DNA of 64,000 nt from Roseiarcus sp963696665 (GTDB taxonomy: Bacteria > Pseudomonadota > Alphaproteobacteria > Rhizobiales > Beijerinckiaceae). Both the position numbers and the translations under genes were made by a program. A model generated the notes under the pieces. That model ran no database searches. It was not told where the DNA came from and saw only the letters and a list, made by a program, of their open reading frames with translations. The stretch is from assembly GCA_963696665.1 (NCBI GenBank), contig CAVOLE010000040.1, forward strand, positions 44,951-108,950, written 5' to 3'. Shown here piece after piece: positions 44,398 to 51,873 of this stretch; position 1 is the stretch's first letter; every line of letters starts with the position of its first letter.

Positions 44398-45605
44398 TTA
44401 AGCGGCGCATTGGACTGAAGCGGCCTCCTTGAGCCTTCCGTTCTCGTCGTAGCGGCCGATGCATCTGGGTCCGGAAGAGGGCGTGCGAGCCGTCGGAATA
44501 GACGTGGACGTGGACCTTGACCCGCGCGCGCACGAAATGGGGCCGCATCGGGCTTTCGGGGATCTGCAGCTTGAGCGTCCGATAGGACACGCAATTGTCG
44601 GCGCCGACCTGCCGCTCCTCCTGCACGCACAGGATCTCGTCGAGATCGACGCCTTGGATCGGGACGAAGGCCGAGCCCTCGCCGGCCGCCTCAAGCGCAA
44701 AGCGGGCGTTGTGGGCCGGCAGATAGACGTCGCGGATGAAGGCGTTGGCCGCCTCAACCGTCGCGATCCCGGCGAGCTTGAGCTCCTTGACCAGACGATC
44801 CTGCAGCGTCCCGAACGCCCGCTCCGAGCGGCCCCGCGCCTGCGGCGAATAGGCCCCGATATGCTCGACGCCCAATTGCGCGAGCGCCCGGCCGACCTGG
44901 GTCGGATGACCCCGATCGATCTCGCCGCCTGCTTCGGGGTGTGAAAGGAATGCGCCCCGCGATCGGTGTAGAGGCTCATCGGCAGGCCGTGCTCGGCGAA
45001 AACCTCGCTCAGCGCCCGGAAGGTCGAGGCGGTGCCTTCCTCCTCGACGAGAAAGGCCGAATAGATCGACCCCGTCGCGTCGTCGAGCGTGACAATGAGA
45101 TCGAGCGCCTGGCCCTCGAGCCATTCATGGCGCGAGCCGTCCCCCGCCTTCGCGGGGGCAGGCTCTGGTGCAGCATCATGCCCGGCAGCGGCCGCCGCTC
45201 GCGCTTCCTGCGGTGCGCCCCCTTGCGCGGCGCCTTGGGCGCGACGCCCGTCCATTGCAGATGCAGCTTCAACCAGGTGTAGCTCCAGCCGAAGCCGTGG
45301 TCCTTGATCAGATGCTCGTGGAAATGCTTGACCGTGAAGCCCTGATAGCGCTCGCGGTAGAGCCGCTCCACTTCCTCCGCCCGGTCCGTCGGAACCCGCT
45401 TGCCCGACGCCTTGCCGAGCCGGCGGTCGATGAGGCCGGCCTCGCCGTCCTCCTCATAAGCCCGCGTCCAGCGCCGGAACGTCCGCTCGCTCACCCCGAG
45501 CAACTCAGCCGCCTCCGCCTGATTGAGCTCCGCCGATTCCCAGCGGCGCCAAGATTTCAAAAACACCGCCATGCGCACCCCCTGAAGGGCCTCCGTCCCG
45601 CGCAT
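44398..45605 (-). pseudogene. ISNCY-like transposase, frameshifted
   Basis: Three frames make up one transposase. The first (from 45605) gives the HTH part ELNQAEAAELLGVSERTFRRWTRAYEEDGEAGLIDRRLGKASGKRVPTDRAEEVERLYRERYQGFTVKHFHEHLIKDHGFGWSY. A shift near 45150 leads to RHEWLEGQALDLIVTLDDATGSIYSAFLVEEEGTASTFRALSEVFAEHGLPMSLYTDRGAHSFHTP, the catalytic part. Another near 44935 leads to GVEHIGAYSPQARGRSERAFGTLQDRLVKELKLAGI. This pattern matches ISNCY (IS1202-like) enzymes common in Rhizobiales. At least two frame changes make it non-functional. Confidence 0.75.
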
Positions 45606-46071
45606 CCAACCCCTCCAAAAAGGGCCGGACTTACCGGACAGATCGTGCGCTACCCAAACCGGACATATCGTCTGCTACCGACAGAGATCGTGACTTTTGT
45701 TGCCAAAACAGGAAAAATGTGTTACCTATATGGACGCTGGCCGAATTGGCTGCCCCCGGCAGCTGAGGCTAGGGCGGACCGAGACGGCTGGCGAGCCGTT
45801 TGACACATTGAATCCGCAACTTGAGCGTGCAAGGCGGCGCGAGAGTGAGTTTTGTTGTTTCTCCTCGCGTAACCCCTCGAAAAGGCTCGATTTAAAAAAA
45901 TAAAGGCTAGTAAACGCTAGCTATTTACTAGCTTTATGCGCTTCTTACTAGCGTTTATGCGCCTCTTATTTGCGTTTGCCTCGCCAGGCCTACCCGCGCC
46001 GCTTGCGCTCGAAGACGCGCCCGGCTGTCTGCTCCCGTGGCCAGAGAGCGGTGGGTTTCAGTCGAAGCCTC
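45606..46071. other. Intergenic A+T-rich repeat region
   Basis: No gene is supported between the ISNCY remnant and the lacI-type gene. It contains the right end of the ISNCY element (to about 45680) and a copy of the dispersed repeat (45867-45980), which is much richer in A and T than the surrounding DNA. Confidence 0.5.
45867..45980 (+). repeat. Dispersed intergenic repeat, copy with CGCTAGTAA words
   Basis: About 110 bases: leader CGTAACCCCTCGAAAA then CTCGATTT, an A-run, and words GGCTAGTAAACGCTAG, TTTACTAGC and TTACTAGCGTTTATGCGC. It aligns along its length with the minus-strand copy at 59405-59515. The inverted CGCTAGTAA/TTACTAGCG words can form hairpins. Confidence 0.6.
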
Positions 46072-47086
46072 CTACCCCCTCAGAGGCGCGCAGCTGTCGC
46101 CGACGACGAGCGCCGAGGGAAAGACGACATGGCGCGCCTCGACCGCGTCTCCACGCTTCATGCGGTCGACCAGCAATCGCACGGCCTCGTTCACCATATC
46201 GACGATCGGATGTTCGGTGCGCGTGAGATTGGGCCTCAAGCCCCGGATTCCTGGGATATTGTCGGTCGAGGCGACCGAGACGTCCTCGGGGCACCTCAAG
46301 CGAGCGTCGGCGATCGCGCGCATCACGCCAAGCGCCATGAGGCCGTTGGCCACATAGAGCGCAGTCGGGCGCTCGGACTGCTCCAACAAGGCGCGCGCCG
46401 CCGAATAGGCGGCCTCCTCGCGAAAATCGCCGGAGCGAACGAAGCGCGGCTCGAGCGTCAACCCCTTGAAGCTCATCGCGGCCTGCATGCCCTCGATGCG
46501 GGCGAGGCCGGTGCTCAGGCGCCGCGGCCCGGTGATCGCCCCGATCCGTTTGTGGCCGAGGTCGATCAGGTAGTTCGTCGCCTGATAGCTCGCGGCGAAA
46601 TTGTCGATGGTGACCGAGTTCGAGCCCCTCCCCCTCAAGCGTTCGCCCGAACAGAACGGTGGGGATGCGCGCGCTGTCCACATCCCGGTTCGGCGCCAAG
46701 ATCTCGCCGCCGACCGGCACCAGAATGAGTTCGTCGCAGCTCAGCGTGCGCACCCGCGATCGGATCCGTTTCTCTGCCTCCGGCTTCTCGTCGCTGTTGA
46801 AGACGACGAGCGAGAAGCCCCAAGCGGCGACCGCCGCTTCCGCCGCGCAGACGACCCGCGCATAGAACGGGTTCGAGAGGTCCGCGACGACGATGGCGAT
46901 GAGTTCGCTCGCGCCTGTCCGGAGCCTCCGCGCGAGTTGCGAAGGCGCATAGCCAAGGTCCCGGACCGCCTCCTGCACGCGGGCGCGCAGCGCCGGACTC
47001 ACATAGGCAGACTCGTTGATGACCGCCGACACCGTCGCGGTCGAGACGCTCGCCGTCCTCGCAACGTCTTTGATGGTCGCCGCCAT
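46072..47086 (-). pseudogene. LacI-family sugar regulator, frameshifted
   Basis: The first part (47086 to about 46630) is a LacI-type helix-turn-helix and hinge (IKDVARTASVSTATVSAVINESAYVSPALRARVQEAVRDLGYAPSQLARRLRTG) plus the start of the ligand domain (LIAIVVADLSNPFYARVVCAAE, PTVLFGRTLEGEG). The remainder, NSVTIDNFAASYQATNYLIDLGHKRIGAITGP to AVRLLVDRMKRGDAVEARHVVFPSALVVGDSCAPLRG, lies in another frame and ends at 46072. The change falls in a G-rich run near 46620-46630 (GAGGGGGAGGGG). One base therefore separates this from an intact repressor. It lies divergent from the ABC importer operon it presumably controlled. Confidence 0.8.
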
Positions 47087-47228
47087 TGGCCTCCAGCAAA
47101 TCGATTTGGCGCATTATCGGCTCGTCACCATTCCTCGTAAAGCTTCAAATCGCCAGCTTTTGAGGGCGTAATTGCGACGGACATGGATTTTTCCGCTTGC
47201 GCGAGACGGCGGATTGGAGGAAGTTCAG

Positions 47229-47240
47229 CGAAACGGTTAG
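47229..47240. promoter_or_regulatory. Candidate LacI-family operator
   Basis: CGAAACGGTTAG resembles the AAnCGnTT core of LacI-family operators and lies about 45 bases upstream of the binding-protein start, between the divergent regulator and the operon. It is an imperfect palindrome and only a candidate. Confidence 0.25.
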
Positions 47241-47284
47241 TCGCCTGGCCGGAGACGGCGAGCAAGCTGAGGACGGGAGGGAAT

Positions 47285-48223
47285 ATGCGAATATTGGCGA
47301 TTACCGTCGCTATCGCGGCGCTTGCGGCGACGGCCGCCTCAGCTTACGCCGCGCAGCCATTGGTCGGCATCGTGTCCATTTCCGCAACCGAAGCCAACAA
47401 CGCCCGGTACATATCGGGCGCTGAGGACGCCGCCAAGACGATCGGTTGGAACGTCTCGGTGATCGACGCCGCCGGCAACGCCGACCAGGCGAACGCGGCG
47501 ATTCAGAACTTCGCCCAGCGCGGCGCGACCGCGATCGTCGACATGGTGTTCCCCTATTCCTCGATCGGCGCCGGACTCGATGCGGCGAAGAGCGCCAAGA
47601 TTCCCGTCGTAACCTGGGGCGGCGGATTGGGCGGCGGGGTCGCCGCGACCAACGGCTCCGGCGGCCCGATGGTCGTGCCCATCAACGATCTCATGATCAA
47701 GACCATGAACGGTAAGGGGTCGGTTCTCGCGCTCACCTATCACACCGGCGAAGTGTGCCGGAACCGCGAGGTCGAGCTCGACAAGGCGCTCGCCGATCAT
47801 CCCGACATCAAGGTAACCAAGAATGAAGTCCGCATTCCGGGCTATTTCGAGGACGGCGCTCAATACGCCAACGCTTGGCTCGCCTCGCATCCGCCGGGCA
47901 AGGAGAACCTTGCGATCTGGGGATGCTGGGACGATCCTGCTATTGGCGCGATCGGCTCGCTGCGCGCGCAAAATCGCGACGACGTGAAGGTCTACGGAGT
48001 GAACGGCAACGCGCAGGCGCTGGAGAACATCAAGAAGGGGTTCATGACGGCGACTGCATGGCAGGACAGCTACACCGAAGGCCACAACATGATCACGCTC
48101 CTGCCGGAGATCGTGAAAGCGGGAGCGAGCTGGACGCCGAAAGCGGTGGAAGTTCCTGCGGTTCTCGTGGCCAAAGACAATATCGACAAATTCTTGGCGG
48201 ATCATCCATCCGCCCTGAAATGA
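47285..48223 (+). CDS. Sugar-type ABC importer, periplasmic binding protein
   Basis: About 312 residues. A signal peptide (MRILAITVAIAALAATAASAYAA) precedes a Peripla_BP_4 (ribose/galactose-type) fold: PLVGIVSISATEANNARYISGAEDAAKTIGWNVSVIDAAGNADQANAAIQNFAQRGATAIVDMVF, IPVVTWGGGLGG, and NLAIWGCWDDPAIGAIGSLRAQ. The ligand is unknown. A GGGAGGGA ribosome site precedes the chosen ATG; the frame extends upstream to 47183 without family sequence. First gene of a four-gene run with an ATPase, a permease and an MBL-fold enzyme. Confidence 0.87.
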   Translation: MRILAITVAIAALAATAASAYAAQPLVGIVSISATEANNARYISGAEDAAKTIGWNVSVIDAAGNADQANAAIQNFAQRGATAIVDMVFPYSSIGAGLDAAKSAKIPVVTWGGGLGGGVAATNGSGGPMVVPINDLMIKTMNGKGSVLALTYHTGEVCRNREVELDKALADHPDIKVTKNEVRIPGYFEDGAQYANAWLASHPPGKENLAIWGCWDDPAIGAIGSLRAQNRDDVKVYGVNGNAQALENIKKGFMTATAWQDSYTEGHNMITLLPEIVKAGASWTPKAVEVPAVLVAKDNIDKFLADHPSALK

Positions 48224-48242
48224 TTTTTGGCCAGCGAGCGGC

Positions 48243-49796
48243 ATGAACGATTTGGCAGGTCGCCCAGAGACGCCTCAGCCGCCTCCATTCGTCTCGGTCA
48301 GATCGGTCAGCAAGAGTTTCGGCGGCGTTCAGGCGCTTCGCGGCGCATCGCTGTCGGTTTTTCCAGGAGAGGTCCATGGGCTTGTCGGCGCGAACGGCGC
48401 GGGCAAATCGACTCTCATCCGCATCCTTGCCGGTCTTACACAGCCTGACGATGGCGACATTCTCGTCGAGGACAGGCCTGTCGTCGCGGATAGCCTCCAT
48501 GTCGCGGGCAAGCTCGGCATGAGCTTCATCCATCAGGAGCTGGCGTTCGTTCCGGGCATGACGGTCATCGAGAACATCATGCTGGGCGTGCCGAAAAAGA
48601 CACGGCTGGGCATGGTCGACTGGGGCGCCATCGCCAAAGATGTCGCCCCGATCGCGGCCCGGGTGGGCGTGCGAGCCCCGCTTGACGCGAACGCCAAGGG
48701 TCTCTCGACTGCCGAAAATTGGCTTATCAACATCGCCCGCGCGCTGGTGTTGAAAGCCCGGCTCATTGTGATGGATGAGCCGACCGCCGCGCTGTCGGCC
48801 GCGGAAGCGGAGCGACTGTTCAGCATTATCCACGACCTTCGGCGGTCGGGAGTGGCGGTGCTTTACGTCTCGCACCGACTCGATGAAATCCTGGAGCTTT
48901 GCCAACGCGTGACGGTGTTTCGCGACGGCAGGTCGGTTGCGGAGCTTGCCGGACCGGATCTGACGCGGACGGCGATGGTGGAGGCGATAGTCGGCGGCGT
49001 CGTCGAAACACCGTTGACACGGACGAACGCTCGAAGCTCGAGCGAGCGAGCCTTGTCGGTGCGCGATCTCGCGCGCGAGCCGAAAGTGAAAGGCATTAGC
49101 TTCGATCTGAGAAAGGGCGAAGTCCTTGGCCTTGGAGGCCTCGTCGGCGCAGGCAGGTCGGAGCTGGCTCGTCTCCTGTTTGGCGTTGAGCGCCCGCAAG
49201 AGGGGTCGATGACGCTCGAAGGAAAGCCATACGCGCCGCGGAGCCCGGCGGACGCCGTCAAGTCTAGGGTCGGCTTTGTGCCTGAAGAGCGGCGAATCGA
49301 AGGATTGATCCTATCCAAGAGCCTCGCGTTCAATGTGGGGCTCGCCAATCTGCAGTCGATCATCTTCCATCAAGCTCTGCCCTTCATCAGCGGCGCCCGC
49401 CAAAAGGCGCTCGCGGAGCGCGCCATTTGCGATCTCGCGATCAAGACGACCAGCGCCGAGACGGCTGTCGGGCGCCTGAGCGGCGGCAATCAGCAGAAAG
49501 TCGTCATTGCCAGGTGGCTCGCGTCGAAGCCCAAAGTGCTCATTCTCGACGAGCCGACCCGCGGCGTCGACGTCGGCGCGCGGGCCGAAATTCACCGTCT
49601 GATCCGAAATCTTGCGGCGGACGGCATGGCGGTGCTTGTCATATCCTCCGAGCCCGAGGAGCTGCCGGACATGTGCGACCGGGCGCTTGTCATGGCCGAG
49701 GGCAAGATCGTCGGCGAGTTGGCAGGCGAGGCGCTGACCCGTCAACGGATCATCGCGGCGAGCTACGCGAGCGCCGTCGAACGGAATGAAGCATGA
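48243..49796 (+). CDS. Sugar-type ABC importer, double ATPase (RbsA-like)
   Basis: A 517-residue protein with two ATP-binding cassettes. The first has HGLVGANGAGKSTLIRILAGL, a degenerate signature LSTAENWLINIARAL and LIVMDEPTAALS; the second GLGGLVGAGRSELARLLFGVERP, signature LSGGNQQKVVIARWL and LILDEPTRGVDVG, the pattern of CUT2-class importers such as RbsA. Its start lies 20 bases behind the binding protein gene. Confidence 0.88.
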   Translation: MNDLAGRPETPQPPPFVSVRSVSKSFGGVQALRGASLSVFPGEVHGLVGANGAGKSTLIRILAGLTQPDDGDILVEDRPVVADSLHVAGKLGMSFIHQELAFVPGMTVIENIMLGVPKKTRLGMVDWGAIAKDVAPIAARVGVRAPLDANAKGLSTAENWLINIARALVLKARLIVMDEPTAALSAAEAERLFSIIHDLRRSGVAVLYVSHRLDEILELCQRVTVFRDGRSVAELAGPDLTRTAMVEAIVGGVVETPLTRTNARSSSERALSVRDLAREPKVKGISFDLRKGEVLGLGGLVGAGRSELARLLFGVERPQEGSMTLEGKPYAPRSPADAVKSRVGFVPEERRIEGLILSKSLAFNVGLANLQSIIFHQALPFISGARQKALAERAICDLAIKTTSAETAVGRLSGGNQQKVVIARWLASKPKVLILDEPTRGVDVGARAEIHRLIRNLAADGMAVLVISSEPEELPDMCDRALVMAEGKIVGELAGEALTRQRIIAASYASAVERNEA

Positions 49797-50788
49797 GCGA
49801 CTTCTCAATCAGCGCGCGACGCTTGTCGCCCTCCGCCAAGGCAGGTCTCTCCATCTTCGCCCGCTACGCGACGATCCTCGGGCTGGTCGCGATGATCGTG
49901 GTCTTTTCGATCCTGTCGCCGCAAGCCTTCCCGACGTTCAACAATTTCATCAATGTGCTCAATCAAGCCTCGCTCGCCATGATCATCGCGGGCGGGCTCA
50001 CGCTTGCCGTCGTCGTCGGAGAGCTTGACCTCTCGATCGGCTATGCGGCGAGCCTGCACGGCGTGCTGGTGACCGGGCTCATCGTCCACGACAAGCTGCC
50101 GATCTGGCTCGCCATCGCCATCGTGCTCGCGCTTGGCGCGCTGGTCGGCCTCGTCAATGGCTTTATCGTCACAAAGCTCAGAGTGAACTCGGTGATAGCT
50201 ACGCTCGGCGTCGGCACGATCATCGTCGGGCTCGCCTTCGCTTATTCGGCCGGCGCGCCGATCGTCGCCGGCGTTCCGGAGGGCTTCCTGCAGCTCGCAC
50301 TCGGCCGTTGGCTGTTCGGCATCCCCAACCCGATCATCGTGATGGCCCTGGTGATGGCGGCGCTCTGGGCCCTGGTCGAACGCACAGCGATCGGTCAGGA
50401 GATCCAGGCCGTGGGCGGCAACCCGATCGCCGCGCGGCTCGCCGGCATTGGCGTCGATCGTATCAAGATTTTGGGCTTCATCATTTCCGGCGTCTGTGCG
50501 GCGCTGACAGGGACGCTCCTCGCGTCGCGCCTTGGCAGCGGCACGACCAGCGCCGCTGATTCCTATTTGCTGACCGCCTTCGCCGCCGTCTTCCTGGGGT
50601 CGGCGACGCTCAGGGACGGCGAGTTCCATGTGCTGGGGACATTCATCGGCACGTTGATCATCGTGTTCGGGTTCAACGGTCTCAACATTTTCGGGGCGCC
50701 AACCTTCTCCCAATATGTGTTCCAGGGCGCGATCCTGATCGTCGCGGTCGCGCTCTCGAGTCTCGGGCGGATGTTGGCGGAGAGCTGA
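49793..50788 (+). CDS. Sugar-type ABC importer, permease (RbsC-like)
   Basis: A 331-residue polytopic permease of the CUT2 class: FARYATILGLVAMIVVFSILSPQAFPTFNNFINVLNQASLAMIIAGGLTLAVVVGELDLSIGYAASL, then GFIVTKLRVNSVIATLGVGTIIVGLAFAYS and AVGGNPIAARLAGIGVDRIKILGFIISGVCAALTGTLLASRLGSGT. About ten membrane helices. The start overlaps the end of the ATPase gene (ATGA at 49793-49796). Confidence 0.88.
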   Translation: MSDFSISARRLSPSAKAGLSIFARYATILGLVAMIVVFSILSPQAFPTFNNFINVLNQASLAMIIAGGLTLAVVVGELDLSIGYAASLHGVLVTGLIVHDKLPIWLAIAIVLALGALVGLVNGFIVTKLRVNSVIATLGVGTIIVGLAFAYSAGAPIVAGVPEGFLQLALGRWLFGIPNPIIVMALVMAALWALVERTAIGQEIQAVGGNPIAARLAGIGVDRIKILGFIISGVCAALTGTLLASRLGSGTTSAADSYLLTAFAAVFLGSATLRDGEFHVLGTFIGTLIIVFGFNGLNIFGAPTFSQYVFQGAILIVAVALSSLGRMLAES

Positions 50789-50797
50789 GGAGCGGAC

Positions 50798-51634
50798 ATG
50801 GAAGGAAGATCAGTCTGGCGGGTCTACGTGATGGAGTATGCTCGCTCGAAAGACCAGCCCTGGGTCGATCTCATCAGCGGCATGTATCATGAAGGGACGA
50901 TGGACCTGCCCTTCTCGTTTATCCTCGCGCAACGCGACGATCGCAACGTGCTGATCGACACCGGCTTCATGCAGGAGGAGCGCGGCTCCGGGTTCTCACG
51001 AAAGTTCGGCATTCCGGCCTGGATTTCCCCGGTCAGAATGCTGGCGGAGATGAACCTTGCGCCGGAGGCGATCACCGAGATCGTCCTCACCCACGCCCAC
51101 TTCGATCACATGGGCTCGATCGCCGAATTCCCAAAAGCTCACATCTATATCCAGAAGAGCGAGCTGCTTTCCTGGTATGAAGCGTTCGCGCTCCCGCCCC
51201 GTTTCGCTCATCTCACCGCGATCGTCGATCCCGACAATATGCGTACAGCCCTCGACGCCTCGATCGCCCATCGGGTCACGCTGATCGACGGCGACAAGAA
51301 CAACGTTTTGCCCGGGATTCACGTGCGACTGGGAAGCGGGCACACCATCGGTCAGCAATTCGTAATCATTGAGACGGAGGCTGGCCGCCAAGTCATCTCG
51401 GGCGACTGCGTTTATTCCCGACGCCAGTTCACTGGCCATAACAACGATGGCGTCTACGTGCCGCTCAACAACGCTGTCGGCAGCGTCTGGGAGCAACTCA
51501 AGACGATCGACAAGATGAATGACGAGCTTGGCGGAGACCTGAGCCGCCTCGTCGTTCTGCACGACATCGAACGCTGGAAGGGGCACAAAGTGGTGAAAGA
51601 GGTCGACGGATTTAGGATTGTCGAGATCGAGTAG
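50798..51634 (+). CDS. MBL-fold hydrolase, N-acyl homoserine lactonase-like
   Basis: A 278-residue metallo-beta-lactamase-fold enzyme with the HxHxDH zinc motif LTHAHFDHMG (His99, His101, Asp103, His104), GSGHTIGQQF and SGDCVYS for the other ligands. N-terminal PFSFILAQRDDRNVLIDTGF is typical. This size and motif set fits the AHL-lactonase-like group, which opens lactone rings, but many relatives act on other lactones. GAGGAG precedes the ATG, 9 bases past the permease stop. Being last in an ABC importer operon suggests it works on the imported compound or its lactone, an inference. Confidence 0.8.
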   Translation: MEGRSVWRVYVMEYARSKDQPWVDLISGMYHEGTMDLPFSFILAQRDDRNVLIDTGFMQEERGSGFSRKFGIPAWISPVRMLAEMNLAPEAITEIVLTHAHFDHMGSIAEFPKAHIYIQKSELLSWYEAFALPPRFAHLTAIVDPDNMRTALDASIAHRVTLIDGDKNNVLPGIHVRLGSGHTIGQQFVIIETEAGRQVISGDCVYSRRQFTGHNNDGVYVPLNNAVGSVWEQLKTIDKMNDELGGDLSRLVVLHDIERWKGHKVVKEVDGFRIVEIE

Positions 51635-51812
51635 CCACGAGAAGCCGGTGATGATCGTCTAGCCACACCCAGACGAGAAACCCGCTCCGCTGCCGGCGCC
51701 GGATCGGCAGTGCGGCCCGGCCCGGGCACAGAGCTCAGTCTGGACGGAAATAACTTCAGTCACCATATCTTTCGCTTCTCAGTATTGGAAACTGGCGGGG
51801 GTCCCATGCATT

Positions 51813-51827
51813 GGCGCTTTCAGCGCC
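51813..51827 (+). terminator. Weak hairpin before alaS
   Basis: GGCGCT TTC AGCGCC followed by CTTGTTCT lies about 180 bases past the MBL gene stop and 47 bases before the alaS start. It could be a weak intrinsic terminator for the importer operon. Confidence 0.3.
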
Positions 51828-51873
51828 CTTGTTCTAGAACGCGGACGGGAAGGTCTTTGAGCGATTTTTGGTC

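Larger units (their letters stand above)
42756..45680. mobile_element. ISNCY-like element, interrupted by IS1182
   Basis: Matching ends mark this element: TGTCCGGTTTTGGTAGC at 42756-42772 and its near-perfect inverse GCTACCCAAACCGGACA at 45649-45665 (16 of 17 positions). A second CCGGACAKATCGT word lies next to each right-end copy. The ISNCY-like transposase remnant fills 44398-45605. The IS1182 copy at 42838-44345 lies inside, near the left end, so it arrived later. Confidence 0.6.

Noticed and set aside
45867..45980. Replication-origin iterons
   Set aside because: Repeated CGCTAGTAA words look iteron-like, but there is no replication initiator gene and the same words recur at 59405 without one.
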